A stretch of DNA of 64,000 nucleotides from Bacteroidetes bacterium 43-16 (GCA_001897525.1 MKTB01000033.1:1-64000); one strand, 5' to 3'. Positions 43,386 through 53,192 are shown, counted from the first letter of the stretch. Program-made: numbers and translations. The notes: generated by a model from the letters alone, not told the origin.

Positions 43386-44261
43386 TTAATCTTCAAGATA
43401 ACCGAATTTGCCATTGTTGTAATCTTCAAAAGCCTGGACGATCTCATCCCTGTTGTTCATCACAAAAGGGCCATGGGCAAAAATAGGTTCTGCAATCGGC
43501 AAGCCGCTCAGGATAAGCACTACAGCCTCTTCAGTAGCCTCTATGGTGAAAGCGCTGCCTTTGTTGTCAAACAAAGCTAAATGGTCTGCTGCTACCTTAT
43601 CGGCCTGGTTGACCAGGATGTCCCCTTCGATGACCAGGGCCAGCGTGGTATAGTTGGGCGGAAACTCGAAGCTTGCCCTGCCTCCTTTGCCTAATTTGGC
43701 ATTCATCATGTGTATAGGCGTAAAGGTGCTTGCAGGCCCTTTTTGGCCCTTGTAATCGCCTGCAATAAGCTCTATGTACCCATTGCGGTCGGCATCTACC
43801 CTTAGCATCTGTGCGTTCTCTATTGCCTGGTATTTAGGCACAGACATTTTATCCTTAGCCGGAAGATTTACCCAAAGCTGTACCATCTGGAATTCACCGC
43901 CCGTTTTTGCCCACTCTTTTTCATGGTGCTCTTTGTGCAGCACACCGCTGGCAGCCGTCATCCACTGTACATCTCCTTCACCGATCACACCGCCACCACC
44001 GGCACTGTCATGGTGCTCTACTCTTCCTTTATAAGCAATCGTTACTGTTTCAAAGCCGCGATGCGGATGCACGCCCACGCCTCTTGGTTCCGGCGCTGCA
44101 GGGAAAGTATATTTTGAATTATAGTCCAGCATAATGAAGGGGTCCATCCGCTGCATATGCAACTGCGGATTGCCCGGTATGAAATTGTGCACCCGGAATC
44201 CATCTCCTACAAAGTGAGGACTTGCCGGTGCGATCACTGCGCTTACATTTTTCGTATTCAT
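43386..44261 (-). CDS. Pirin family protein (copy 2)
   Basis: This 291-residue bicupin has pirin signatures: PFIMLDYNSKYTF, GVGVHPHRGFETVTIAYKGRVEHHDS with the metal-binding His cluster, GVLHKEHHEKEW and a C-terminal cupin ending in GPFVMNNRDEIVQAFEDY. It is the first gene of the minus-strand stress operon. The longer FVMN motif places it in a different pirin subgroup from the second copy. Confidence 0.92.
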   Translation of the reverse strand: MNTKNVSAVIAPASPHFVGDGFRVHNFIPGNPQLHMQRMDPFIMLDYNSKYTFPAAPEPRGVGVHPHRGFETVTIAYKGRVEHHDSAGGGGVIGEGDVQWMTAASGVLHKEHHEKEWAKTGGEFQMVQLWVNLPAKDKMSVPKYQAIENAQMLRVDADRNGYIELIAGDYKGQKGPASTFTPIHMMNAKLGKGGRASFEFPPNYTTLALVIEGDILVNQADKVAADHLALFDNKGSAFTIEATEEAVVLILSGLPIAEPIFAHGPFVMNNRDEIVQAFEDYNNGKFGYLED

Positions 44262-44373
44262 AACTTAATGTTTATAGGTACAAAATTCCCAAGTTTTGAG
44301 GAGCTATCCATTGATCTGTGTTAAGTAATAGAAAAGCTTATCTTTAAGCTTCATTAATTATTTATACAGATAA

Positions 44374-44793
44374 GTGAGCGCTAAAATTCATACCACCAAC
44401 TATTTTAATACGTTGATCACCCCTCCGGACGATACTAAGGCGCTAAGCGCTACTGTGCCGCCGGTAAAGGAGGGTAAGAAGACCATTGCCAACTTCCAGT
44501 TTGAGCTGATCTATGATGCACCCTATCAATACAGTTCTGATGAAGTCCTGTTTCAGATTTACATGTTGAGAAAAGGTGCGGAGCATGATCCTGTAGCAGA
44601 AGAAAAGCAAGCCTTTTTCTCAAAAGGGCAAGCTTGCCTGCGCACCTCGCCACTGGTCAAACAATATGGCTGGGGCATTCATCACGATGCTGCAGGCAAG
44701 GTCGCTTTAGTAGCCATGGAAAGCGATGCCTACCGGGAATTGATCGACGATCCGGAGGTGAAGAAAGTAAAAGCGATGAGATCAAGCCGTTGA
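44374..44793 (+). CDS. DUF6157 family protein
   Basis: This 139-residue protein matches DUF6157 throughout: HTTNYFNTLITPPDD, FELIYDAPYQYSSDEVLFQ, FFSKGQACLRTSPLVKQYGWG, and a basic KKVKAMRS end. Function unknown. It starts with GTG at 44374, divergent from the pirin operon. Confidence 0.8.
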   Translation: MSAKIHTTNYFNTLITPPDDTKALSATVPPVKEGKKTIANFQFELIYDAPYQYSSDEVLFQIYMLRKGAEHDPVAEEKQAFFSKGQACLRTSPLVKQYGWGIHHDAAGKVALVAMESDAYRELIDDPEVKKVKAMRSSR

Positions 44794-44827
44794 TAAATCA
44801 AGCCCCTGTTGTCGCAACAGCAATGGC

Positions 44828-45622
44828 TTAAAGAATGATAAAGCGGTCTGCATCTTTTAAGAATGGAAGCTTTGTGCGCGCCTCTTCCAGCAAAGCATAT
44901 TTGAAGGTATGCGTGTACACGCCAGTCTCATCCTGCAGGTTCCAGAGTACTTCTCCCCAGGGATCTATGATACTGCTGCTGCCGTTATGATAGATCTCGT
45001 TAATGTCACTACCCACGCGGTTTACACCGATTACATAGGACTGGTTTTCTATGGCTCTTGCTTTCAATAAAGTGTCCCAGGCACTGATGCGGCGTTGTGG
45101 CCAATTAGCTACATACAAGAGGATGTCGTAGGAACTGGACGCTTCTGCTGCTGCCGGAGCTTGTCTTGCCCATACCGGGAAGCGCAGGTCATAGCAGACC
45201 TGGAGATTGATCCTCCAGCCGTTTACCTGCACGATCACTTTCTGCTGACCGGCGCTATAGTGCTGGTCCTCTCCTGCAAAGCCAAACAAATGTTTTTTAT
45301 CGTAGTGGTAGTGCTTCCCGTCGGGTTGCATCCAGATGAGCCTGTTGTAGAACGAACCGTTTTCTTCAATAATTATGCTGCCGGTAATGATCTTTTTCAA
45401 TTGCATGGCTTGCTCCTTCAACCACTGCATGCCTGGGCCATCAATGGTTTCAGCCATTGCAGCGGCATTCATGGTAAAGCCGGTATTGAACATTTCCGGT
45501 AAAACGATGATGTGGCTATGGGCTGGTACCTGGTCGAACAATGCTTCAAACATAGACAGGTTGGCCTTTTTATCTTCCCAATGCAGTTCACTTTGCAGGC
45601 AGCTTACGATTAGATCTTTCAT
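44828..45622 (-). CDS. Carbon-nitrogen hydrolase (nitrilase superfamily)
   Basis: This 264-residue cytosolic hydrolase has the Glu-Lys-Cys triad of the family: IIVLPEMFNTGF, YDKKHLFGF and LQVCYDLRFPVWA. The nearest type is omega-amidase/NIT2-like, which hydrolyses alpha-ketoglutaramate or deaminated glutathione. The ATG at 45622 is chosen: the frame is open 52 more codons, but these overlap the thioesterase gene and have no homologous character. It begins 7 bases after the thioesterase stop, so the two are co-transcribed. Confidence 0.9.
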   Translation of the reverse strand: MKDLIVSCLQSELHWEDKKANLSMFEALFDQVPAHSHIIVLPEMFNTGFTMNAAAMAETIDGPGMQWLKEQAMQLKKIITGSIIIEENGSFYNRLIWMQPDGKHYHYDKKHLFGFAGEDQHYSAGQQKVIVQVNGWRINLQVCYDLRFPVWARQAPAAAEASSSYDILLYVANWPQRRISAWDTLLKARAIENQSYVIGVNRVGSDINEIYHNGSSSIIDPWGEVLWNLQDETGVYTHTFKYALLEEARTKLPFLKDADRFIIL

Positions 45623-45629
45623 GTTACGA

Positions 45630-46067
45630 TTAGTTTTTAGAAAAGCGGGTTTTGAATTTTTCCGGCAGGTGAGCAATAGATTTTGTTTTATAATCATAGC
45701 ACACCAGTCCTGTCTTGGCTTCAGCAATGATGATGATTTGGCCGTCTCTTTGGGTAGAGATCTGGCAAAGCATATCAAATGACCGGGAAGAGAAGTTGGT
45801 GAAGAAAATTTTACAAGATAAATTATCTGCTAAAAATGCTTCATTTTTATAGCGTACCATCAGGTCTGCCTGTATGAGTCCTATGCCTTCTATGTCGAAT
45901 TCTGTATAGCCCATACTGGCCAGGAACTGCACTCTGGCTTCATGTAAAAAGGATACCATACTATCGTTACCTACATGGCCTCCATAGTTTATATCACCTA
46001 CACGAACAGGTATAATGCATTCAAAATCAGGGGAATTGGCAGGCAAAATTATCTTTACTTTTTCCAT
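45630..46067 (-). CDS. Acyl-CoA thioesterase (4HBT hotdog fold)
   Basis: This 145-residue protein has the hotdog fold with IPVRVGDINYGGHVGNDSMVSFLHEAR, a variant of the 4-hydroxybenzoyl-CoA thioesterase motif where the usual D-x-N region appears as GDINYGGHVGND. It should hydrolyse acyl-CoA esters, possibly as a housekeeping cleaner. It is the first gene of a two-gene unit with the nitrilase and is divergent from the FAH gene across 99 bases. Confidence 0.88.
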   Translation of the reverse strand: MEKVKIILPANSPDFECIIPVRVGDINYGGHVGNDSMVSFLHEARVQFLASMGYTEFDIEGIGLIQADLMVRYKNEAFLADNLSCKIFFTNFSSRSFDMLCQISTQRDGQIIIIAEAKTGLVCYDYKTKSIAHLPEKFKTRFSKN

Positions 46068-46166
46068 TCGAAAAAAAACTACATGTTATTGTTTTGTAAA
46101 ATTAGCTATTTTCGCATAATTCGAAATACGCTTGCTATTGCTTACTTGCTTTTTTACAAAATAGCC

Positions 46167-46775
46167 ATGAAAATAATCTGTATAGGACGTAATTACCTGC
46201 CCCATATCAAAGAACTTCAAAATGAAGTTCCTGGAGAGCCGGTGATATTTATGAAACCCAAGACTGCAATTGCAAACCTGGGCTTCCCCATATACTATCC
46301 AAAGTTTACGGAAGAGTTGCACTATGAGGCGGAAGTCGTGATCAGGATCAGTAAAAATGGTGCACGCATTACAGAAGGTAATGCCCGGAACTACTTCAAG
46401 GAGTGGACCATCGGCCTGGATTTAACCGCTCGTGATCTGCAAACAAAATTGAAGAAAAACGGCCTGCCCTGGGAGATCTCTAAGAGTTTTGATAATTCTG
46501 CGATCCTGGGAGACTTTGTACCTGTGCCTTTTGAGAAGCTGCATGATACCAATTTTGAATTGTACCAGAATGAAGAGCGTGTACAGATCGGTAATACGAA
46601 AGATATGATCTTCTCTATAGAAAAAATTATCGCTTATGTATCGCAATTCTTTACATTACAGATGGGAGACCTTATCTTTACAGGAACACCTGAAGGGGTG
46701 GGTATGGTTTTGCCTTATGACGAGTTTGAGGGTCGGTTAGATGGTAAGACCTTGTTGAAGGTCACCATTAATTGA
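46167..46775 (+). CDS. Fumarylacetoacetate hydrolase family protein (acylpyruvase-like)
   Basis: This 202-residue single-domain FAH-family enzyme starts at ATG 46167 (MKIICIGRNYLPHIKEL). The frame is open 64 codons upstream, but these overlap the divergent thioesterase gene. Metal-binding acidic residues are in HYEAEVVIRIS and GLDLTARDLQ, and the tail has GDLIFTGTPEGVG. This short form is typical of FAHD1-type acylpyruvases or oxaloacetate decarboxylases. It ends 4 bases before the large kinase gene. Confidence 0.9.
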   Translation: MKIICIGRNYLPHIKELQNEVPGEPVIFMKPKTAIANLGFPIYYPKFTEELHYEAEVVIRISKNGARITEGNARNYFKEWTIGLDLTARDLQTKLKKNGLPWEISKSFDNSAILGDFVPVPFEKLHDTNFELYQNEERVQIGNTKDMIFSIEKIIAYVSQFFTLQMGDLIFTGTPEGVGMVLPYDEFEGRLDGKTLLKVTIN

Positions 46776-46779
46776 TGCT

Positions 46780-49719
46780 ATGAAGTACTTATTGAATAGA
46801 AATAATTTACTGCTCAGAATTTGTTTTGTTTTGAGCAGTTTTTTCATGCCCGGCACGCAGCCCCTGCAGGCGCAGCAATTCTACTTTCAAAACTTTAATA
46901 CAGAGAACGGCTTGGTCCAGTCCCAGGCTTATACCTTAGGCCAGGATAAGTACAACCGTTTATGGGTGGGTACCTGGGGCGGTTTGTCGATCTTTGATGG
47001 TACCGGTTTTAAAAACTATACACGCCTGGATGGCTTGCCGGGCAATGTGATCCTTTCTTTTGATTTTCTACATGATGGCACTGCCTGGATAGGCACTACA
47101 GAAGGGCTTTCTTATTTTGACGGCAATCGCTTTACCAATTATTTTCTTTCTGATAAAGCAGATTCTAATGTGATGAGTGTGGTGAAGGTGGACAACCGAA
47201 GCAGGGTATGGGTGTTTTCCAATAATAAACTCTTCCGGTTTGAAGGAGGCGTATTTCATCCGCAGGCTACAGAGCAGGATTATATTTTTTCTTTGTTCAA
47301 AGACAACAGGGGCGTGATTCACGTGGCTTACCTGAGAAACGGGGTGTATAAATTTGAGAATGATGCCTGGCAAAGGGTATTGCCCCCGACCAAAGGTTTG
47401 CTCATGAATGCACGTTTTTCTAATAGCGGGAATTTGTATGCATTAACCACGGAGGGTATTATCAAAAAGAGCGGAGATACGGTTGCCAATATTTCTCCTG
47501 CACTGCCTGAACTGGAGCTGCGCAACTTATCGGCAAGAATGGTTATTGATGCTAAAGAGCATATCTGGATCACTTCCCTGAAAGGTGTCTGGTTGTATGA
47601 AGACAAAAAATTAAGCCAGGTCAACTATCAGAAGGGTTTTTCGGATGAACAGACGCTTGACCTTTTTGTAGATAACTATGCTAATCTCTGGATTGCAACA
47701 AACGGCTCTGGATTGTATAAATATTCAGAAAGTCCCTTTTCCCGTTTTGATAATAAATTTCTGCCCAATGCCAAAAGTATTTCCAGCATCATGCGCAGGG
47801 GTAATAAAATGATCCTGGGCAGTTATTACCTCGGTATTTATGAGTTGGACCTGGACAATTACCGCGTCAGTAAATTAAATATTCCCGGGGTTCCTGCCGT
47901 ATTAAGTTCCATATACCAGGACAAAAAACAGGGGATGATCGTAAGCGGGCTCAATAGCTTTGTTCGATGGGACAAGGGTAAAGTAAACCCGGTCACTGCT
48001 TCCCTTATTCCTTTGGGCGCGTCATGGGTGAGTGTCGGTGATACGATCTGGGGCCTCGTCAACGGAGGTTTGTTTAAAATAAAAGACGATCATTTAGTGC
48101 CGGTTATAGAGGGCAAATCCTTTATCTCCCTAACGGTTACACCTCAGAACGAGATCTTATTGGGTGCCGCATCAGGTATTTTACTTTATGATATCAGCAA
48201 GCATAAGCTCGATACAATAGCGCAACTGAAAAGTGTGCGCGTGCACAGCTTACTGGCAGAGGAAAAAAGATGGTATATAGGCACCGATGACCGGGGACTC
48301 ATTGTTTATGACAGAAGTAAGCAGACCTTTCAGACGATCGATCAGAAAGAAGGGCTGAGCTGCAATTATATCTATAATTTACTGAAGGATAAGAACGGGT
48401 ATATCTGGATCGGTACGGGCTGTGGCATAGACCGTATGACACTGGATGAGAATGGTTCTTTTCAAATAAAAAGCTACGGGAAGTCTAATGGCTTGAACGG
48501 TGCGGAAAGTAACGGAGATGCCTCTTACCAGGACGAAGACGGCGTGATCTGGTTCGGGACTACCAAAGGACTTTATCGTTATGATGAAGCGAAAGAAAGG
48601 GTGATCCGGTTTCCGCCTTATGTGTCGGTGACCAATATCCAGCTTTTCTCCCGGGATATAGATCCTTTATCTTTTAGTGACAGTGTGATCCCTTTCTCCG
48701 GTACCCCTTACCATCCAGTCTTCCAAAACGATCAGAACAGCATTACATTTACCTTCCGGGCGGTATGCCTTTCTGCCCCGGAGAAGATCGTGTTCCGTTA
48801 CCAGTTGCTGGGTGCTGATAAAGAGCTGATAGAGACAAAACAAAATACAGTTACCTACAACCAGCTGGCCCCCGGCCAGTACACTTTTGTCGTTTATGCC
48901 TCCGATGAGAATGGGGTATGGCATGAGAATGCCTATAAATACGCTTTCACCATAGAAGCAATGTTTTACCAGACGGTATGGTTTAAGGTCCTGGGATTTG
49001 TGCTCATAGCTTCGGGAATAGGCTATGTGATCTATCACTACAGCCGCAGGAAAGAGGCCCAGAGGCAAAGAGAACTTAAGCTGCGTGAAGAAGAGCAAAA
49101 CAAGGTGAGACAAAGGACTGCGGAAGACTTTCATGATGAGATCGGGAATAAGATTACCCGCATCAACCTGCTCACCATGATGGCGGAGCGCAAAGCTGAA
49201 GGCCGGGAAGACCTGCAGGCTTATTTATTACAGATCCGCCAGAATACAAGTTCGCTGTATCATGGTTCCAAAGATATTATCTGGTCCTTACAGAAAGAGA
49301 GTAATTATCTCAAAGAAGCTTTGCTGCGTATCCAGCAAAATGCGATCTCCCTGTTGAATGAAACAGATATTCAACTCCAGGTTGAAGAAGAGCCGCCTAT
49401 TCATGAAGATATCCTGATGCCCATAGACTATGGCCGCAACCTGATCCTGATCTTTAAAGAGGCCATTAATAATGCCATGAAGTATTCCGGTGCCGGCCGG
49501 CTCATATTAAGATTCTATGAAGATATTGACAATAGCATCGTACTGGAGCTGGAAGATAATGGCAATGGCTTTGACCTGGAAGAAGTAAGTAAAGGCAACG
49601 GGCTTAAGAATATGGAAAACCGGGCAAAAGCCATCAAGGCCAGGTTCAGTATCCACAGCCTTACCGGGATAGGCACGCTCATCCGTCTAAGAATGTTCCA
49701 TTATAGCTTCGAAAAGTAG
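46780..49719 (+). CDS. Propeller-domain sensor histidine kinase (Reg_prop/Y_Y_Y/HisKA_3)
   Basis: This 979-residue protein has a signal peptide, a periplasmic double seven-bladed propeller of repeated two-component regulator propeller units (NRLWVGTWGGLSIFDG, GYIWIGTGCGIDRM, GVIWFGTTKGLYRYD; about 35-610), a Y_Y_Y domain (about 650-720), one membrane helix (about 732-755), a HisKA_3 box AEDFHDEIGNKI (His about 785) and HATPase_c. It is the non-hybrid counterpart of hybrid two-component systems: no receiver or helix-turn-helix is fused. It likely senses an extracellular ligand. No response regulator is adjacent, and it begins 4 bases after the FAH gene. Confidence 0.94.
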   Translation: MKYLLNRNNLLLRICFVLSSFFMPGTQPLQAQQFYFQNFNTENGLVQSQAYTLGQDKYNRLWVGTWGGLSIFDGTGFKNYTRLDGLPGNVILSFDFLHDGTAWIGTTEGLSYFDGNRFTNYFLSDKADSNVMSVVKVDNRSRVWVFSNNKLFRFEGGVFHPQATEQDYIFSLFKDNRGVIHVAYLRNGVYKFENDAWQRVLPPTKGLLMNARFSNSGNLYALTTEGIIKKSGDTVANISPALPELELRNLSARMVIDAKEHIWITSLKGVWLYEDKKLSQVNYQKGFSDEQTLDLFVDNYANLWIATNGSGLYKYSESPFSRFDNKFLPNAKSISSIMRRGNKMILGSYYLGIYELDLDNYRVSKLNIPGVPAVLSSIYQDKKQGMIVSGLNSFVRWDKGKVNPVTASLIPLGASWVSVGDTIWGLVNGGLFKIKDDHLVPVIEGKSFISLTVTPQNEILLGAASGILLYDISKHKLDTIAQLKSVRVHSLLAEEKRWYIGTDDRGLIVYDRSKQTFQTIDQKEGLSCNYIYNLLKDKNGYIWIGTGCGIDRMTLDENGSFQIKSYGKSNGLNGAESNGDASYQDEDGVIWFGTTKGLYRYDEAKERVIRFPPYVSVTNIQLFSRDIDPLSFSDSVIPFSGTPYHPVFQNDQNSITFTFRAVCLSAPEKIVFRYQLLGADKELIETKQNTVTYNQLAPGQYTFVVYASDENGVWHENAYKYAFTIEAMFYQTVWFKVLGFVLIASGIGYVIYHYSRRKEAQRQRELKLREEEQNKVRQRTAEDFHDEIGNKITRINLLTMMAERKAEGREDLQAYLLQIRQNTSSLYHGSKDIIWSLQKESNYLKEALLRIQQNAISLLNETDIQLQVEEEPPIHEDILMPIDYGRNLILIFKEAINNAMKYSGAGRLILRFYEDIDNSIVLELEDNGNGFDLEEVSKGNGLKNMENRAKAIKARFSIHSLTGIGTLIRLRMFHYSFEK

Positions 49720-49778
49720 GCTGATTTGGGGTGATAACGCTAAGAAAGTATTATGGTTTTTCTTTCAGATTGAACAAT

Positions 49779-49786
49779 TACCTTTG
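49779..49786 (+). promoter_or_regulatory. Promoter -7 box for uvrA
   Basis: TACCTTTG matches TAnnTTTG, 17 bases before the ATG at 49804. Confidence 0.55.
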
Positions 49787-49803
49787 TGCTAATCCTCTAA
49801 AAA

Positions 49804-52626
49804 ATGTCTGATCAAATCGAAATATTAGGTGCAAGGGTGCATAATTTAAAGAACATTGATGTATCCATTCCTAAAAATAAATTAGTAGTTATTACGGGCC
49901 TCAGCGGTAGCGGAAAGTCTTCCCTGGCTTTCGATACCATTTTTGCAGAAGGGCAAAGGCGGTATATGGAGAGCTTCTCTGCCTATGCGCGCCAGTTTAT
50001 GGGAGACCTGGAAAGACCGGACGTGGACAAGATCAGCGGCCTCTCCCCGGTGATCTCCATTGAACAAAAAACAACCAATCGCAATCCCCGCTCTACGGTG
50101 GGTACGGTAACGGAAGTGTACGATTTTATGCGCCTCCTGTATGCACGTATCGGGAGGGCTTATTCCTATGTGAGTGGCAAGCCGATGACCCGTTTTTCGG
50201 AAGAAGAGATCCTGGAGCATATCTACCAGACCCTGAGAGGGGAAAAGATCGTCTTGCTGGCACCCGTGATCAGGGGACGTAAGGGGCATTACCGGGAGCT
50301 GTTTGAACAATTGCAGAAGCAGGGCTACGTGAAGGTGCGTGTGGATGGCAAGATAGAAGAGTTAAGGCCCAAGATGCAGCTGGACCGCTATAAGATCCAT
50401 GATATAGAACTGGTAGTAGACCGCTTACCCGTGAATGAAGACAGCCGGGTACGGCTCAGCCAGAGTTTGCAGAAAGCGCTGCATTTAGGCAAAGGCCTGC
50501 TCTTTGTAGAGCAGCATGATACCGGTGCGCTGCAGCAATACAGTAAACACCTGATGGATATTGAGCATGGTATTTCTTACGAAGACCCTTCTCCCAATAC
50601 CTTCTCCTTCAACTCTCCTTACGGGGCCTGCCCTCAGTGTAAAGGCCTGGGCATCGTGCATACCATAGATACGGCGACCATTACACCCGATAAGAGCAAG
50701 AGCATAGCAGAAGGCGGCATCGTGCCGCTGGGCGAGGCCCGGGAGGCACAGAGCTATAAAATTGCGGCCAAGTTTGCGAAGAGCCATAAGATAGACGTGC
50801 ATAAGCCCCTGTCGGAGCTGGCTACGGAACAGCTTAACCTGATGCTGTATGCAAGCAAGGAAGCTATCATTAGCTATAAGCAAGAGGAAGGCGGCACCTA
50901 CAGCTACCTGGAAGGCAGTACTTATGAAGGCGTGTTGAATATGATGCTGCGCTGGTTCCACGAGTCGCCCTCCGATCATATCCGGGACTGGGCAGAGCAG
51001 TTCATGCAGTTGTCGGCCTGCCCGGCCTGTAATGGCGCGAAACTTAAACCGGAAAGCCTGGCTTATAAAATAAACGAACGCAATATATCAGAACTGGCAG
51101 AGATGCCGCTGAACCAATTACTGGAATGGTTTGAAGGGGTAGAGCAGAAACTGACGAAGAAAGAGCAGACCATTGCTAAAGATATCCTGAAAGAGATCAG
51201 GGACCGCCTGGGCTTCCTGCTGGAAGTGGGCCTGCACTACCTGATGCTCAACCGCCTCACTAAGACATTAAGTGGCGGAGAGTCGCAGCGTATAAGGCTG
51301 GCCACGCAGATCGGCTCCAAGCTGATGGGAATTACTTATATCCTGGATGAGCCTTCTATAGGCCTGCACCAGCGCGATAACCAGCAGTTGATACAGGCCC
51401 TGGAAAACCTAAGGGACGGGGGCAATTCTGTATTGGTGGTAGAGCATGATAAAGATATTATGATGGCTGCAGACTATGTACTGGACATAGGTCCGGCTGC
51501 AGGTGTGCATGGCGGCCGTATCGTGTCGCAGGGCACGCCGAAGCAGATCCTGTCATCGGGTAGTATAACGGCTCAATACCTGAATAAGCAATTGGCGATA
51601 GAAATCCCGGCAGAAAGGAGGAAAGGCAATGGCAACCAGCTTGCCATAAAAGGGGCTACGGGCAACAACCTGAAGAATGTAAGTATTTCCATTCCTTTAG
51701 GTACGTTTACCTGTATCACGGGCGTTTCCGGTTCCGGGAAGTCTACCCTGATCAATGAAACACTGTACCCGATCCTGTCCCGGCACTGTTACCCGCAAAG
51801 TAAAATGACCGCTATGCCCTACAAGTCTATTGAGGGCCTGGAGCATATTGATAAAGTGATAGAGATCGACCAAAGTCCTATCGGCAGAACGCCGAGAAGT
51901 AACCCGGCTACCTATTGCGGCTTTTTTAATGACATAAGGCAATTGTTTGCCATGGTGCCCGAGGCCAAGATCAGGGGCTACAATGCCGGTCGCTTTAGCT
52001 TTAATGTCAAAGGTGGTCGCTGTGAAGAATGCCAGGGCGGGGGGATGCGCGTGATTGAAATGAACTTCCTGCCGGATGTGTATGTGCCTTGTGAAAAATG
52101 CCAGGGCAAGCGCTATAACCGGGAGACCCTGGAGATCCGCTATAAAGGAAAATCTATTTTTGATGTGCTGGAGATGACTGTGGCAGATGCCGTAGAGTTC
52201 TTCATCAATATGCCTTCGCTGCACCGGAAAATAAAAACATTGATGGATGTAGGTCTAGGCTATATTACCCTGGGGCAGTCGGCAGTGACCCTGAGCGGAG
52301 GGGAAGCCCAAAGGGTGAAGTTGTCTACCGAATTGTCCAAAAAAGATACGGGAAAAACGATCTATATCCTGGATGAACCGTCTACAGGCTTGCATTTTGA
52401 AGATATCAAGCATTTGCTGGCCGTACTGAACAAATTGGTCGACCGGGGCAATAGTGTCGTGGTGATCGAGCATAACCTTGACATTGTGAAAGTGGCCGAT
52501 TATATTATAGATATGGGCCCTGAAGGAGGTATCGGCGGCGGTAAAGTCGTGGCAAAAGGTACGCCTGAACAAGTGGTCAAAGCCAAAGAAAGCCATACCG
52601 GGAAGTTCCTGGCTTTGGAGCTATAG
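49804..52626 (+). CDS. uvrA: Excinuclease ABC subunit A
   Basis: This 940-residue DNA-damage recognition ATPase is full length. Two ABC ATPase units are seen: Walker A GLSGSGKSS at 32-40 and GVSGSGKST near 640, signatures LSGGESQRI and LSGGEAQRV, and two Walker B/D-loops TYILDEPSIGLH and YILDEPSTGLH. Zinc-finger cysteines are in CPQCKGLG, CPACNGAK, CEECQGGGMR and CEKCQGKRYN. It forms the UvrA2B complex that starts nucleotide excision repair. Bacterial UvrA-like duplicates exist in the phylum, but this one has all canonical parts. Single-gene unit with its own promoter box. Confidence 0.98.
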   Translation: MSDQIEILGARVHNLKNIDVSIPKNKLVVITGLSGSGKSSLAFDTIFAEGQRRYMESFSAYARQFMGDLERPDVDKISGLSPVISIEQKTTNRNPRSTVGTVTEVYDFMRLLYARIGRAYSYVSGKPMTRFSEEEILEHIYQTLRGEKIVLLAPVIRGRKGHYRELFEQLQKQGYVKVRVDGKIEELRPKMQLDRYKIHDIELVVDRLPVNEDSRVRLSQSLQKALHLGKGLLFVEQHDTGALQQYSKHLMDIEHGISYEDPSPNTFSFNSPYGACPQCKGLGIVHTIDTATITPDKSKSIAEGGIVPLGEAREAQSYKIAAKFAKSHKIDVHKPLSELATEQLNLMLYASKEAIISYKQEEGGTYSYLEGSTYEGVLNMMLRWFHESPSDHIRDWAEQFMQLSACPACNGAKLKPESLAYKINERNISELAEMPLNQLLEWFEGVEQKLTKKEQTIAKDILKEIRDRLGFLLEVGLHYLMLNRLTKTLSGGESQRIRLATQIGSKLMGITYILDEPSIGLHQRDNQQLIQALENLRDGGNSVLVVEHDKDIMMAADYVLDIGPAAGVHGGRIVSQGTPKQILSSGSITAQYLNKQLAIEIPAERRKGNGNQLAIKGATGNNLKNVSISIPLGTFTCITGVSGSGKSTLINETLYPILSRHCYPQSKMTAMPYKSIEGLEHIDKVIEIDQSPIGRTPRSNPATYCGFFNDIRQLFAMVPEAKIRGYNAGRFSFNVKGGRCEECQGGGMRVIEMNFLPDVYVPCEKCQGKRYNRETLEIRYKGKSIFDVLEMTVADAVEFFINMPSLHRKIKTLMDVGLGYITLGQSAVTLSGGEAQRVKLSTELSKKDTGKTIYILDEPSTGLHFEDIKHLLAVLNKLVDRGNSVVVIEHNLDIVKVADYIIDMGPEGGIGGGKVVAKGTPEQVVKAKESHTGKFLALEL

Positions 52627-52725
52627 ATGTTAGATGCAGGTTAAAAAAGTTCATTTTTTAGCAAATGTGTAGTATTTTAGGCGCTATTAAGCTATTTATT
52701 TCACTTAAAAACAAAACAAACGATT

Positions 52726-53115
52726 ATGGGATTTATTAAAGAGTTTAAAGAATTTGCGGTTAAAGGGAATGTGATGGACCTCGCTGTGGGTGTGGTTATA
52801 GGTGGAGCATTCAATGCAATTATCAAATCTTTAGTGGACGATGTGATAACCCCGGCTCTGCTGACCCCTGCCCTGAAAGCGGCCAATCTTTCGGACCTGG
52901 CACAACTGACCGTTCCGGGTACAGCAATTAAATACGGAAATTTCCTGTCACAGATCATTTCCTTTATTATTGTAGCCATGACCTTATTCCTGGTGATTAA
53001 AGGGATCAATAGACTGAAGAAAAAAGAAGAAGCGGCCCCTGCTGCTCCTGCAGCACCTACTGCAACTGAAAAATTACTGGCAGAGATCAGGGATGAATTG
53101 AAAAAGCAGCCATAA
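52726..53115 (+). CDS. mscL: Large-conductance mechanosensitive channel
   Basis: This 129-residue channel starts MGFIKEFKEFAVKGN, has TM1 with VMDLAVGVVIGGAFNAII and TM2 with IISFIIVAMTLFLVIKGIN, followed by the charged C-terminal helix KKKEEAAP and an Ala/Pro linker. It opens under membrane tension to release osmolytes on hypo-osmotic shock. It is a pentamer in the inner membrane. Convergent with the DUF3127 gene across a strong terminator. Confidence 0.96.
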   Translation: MGFIKEFKEFAVKGNVMDLAVGVVIGGAFNAIIKSLVDDVITPALLTPALKAANLSDLAQLTVPGTAIKYGNFLSQIISFIIVAMTLFLVIKGINRLKKKEEAAPAAPAAPTATEKLLAEIRDELKKQP

Positions 53116-53135
53116 GCTATTATCAATCGTATATA

Positions 53136-53173
53136 AAAATCGGGATGTTTTCGAAAGAAAACATCCCGATTTT
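53136..53173. terminator. Bidirectional intrinsic terminator
   Basis: AAAATCGGGATGTTTTC and its exact complement form a 17-bp stem with a GAAA loop between the convergent mscL and DUF3127 genes. It is the strongest hairpin in the window. Confidence 0.95.
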
Positions 53174-53192
53174 GTTGATGCGTTTAGTACAA

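Noticed and set aside
52701-53126. A 141-codon open frame antisense to mscL, and similar long antisense frames at 2407-2904 and 4151-4624
   Set aside because: They are mirror images of strongly coding genes with clear domains and show no signature of their own.
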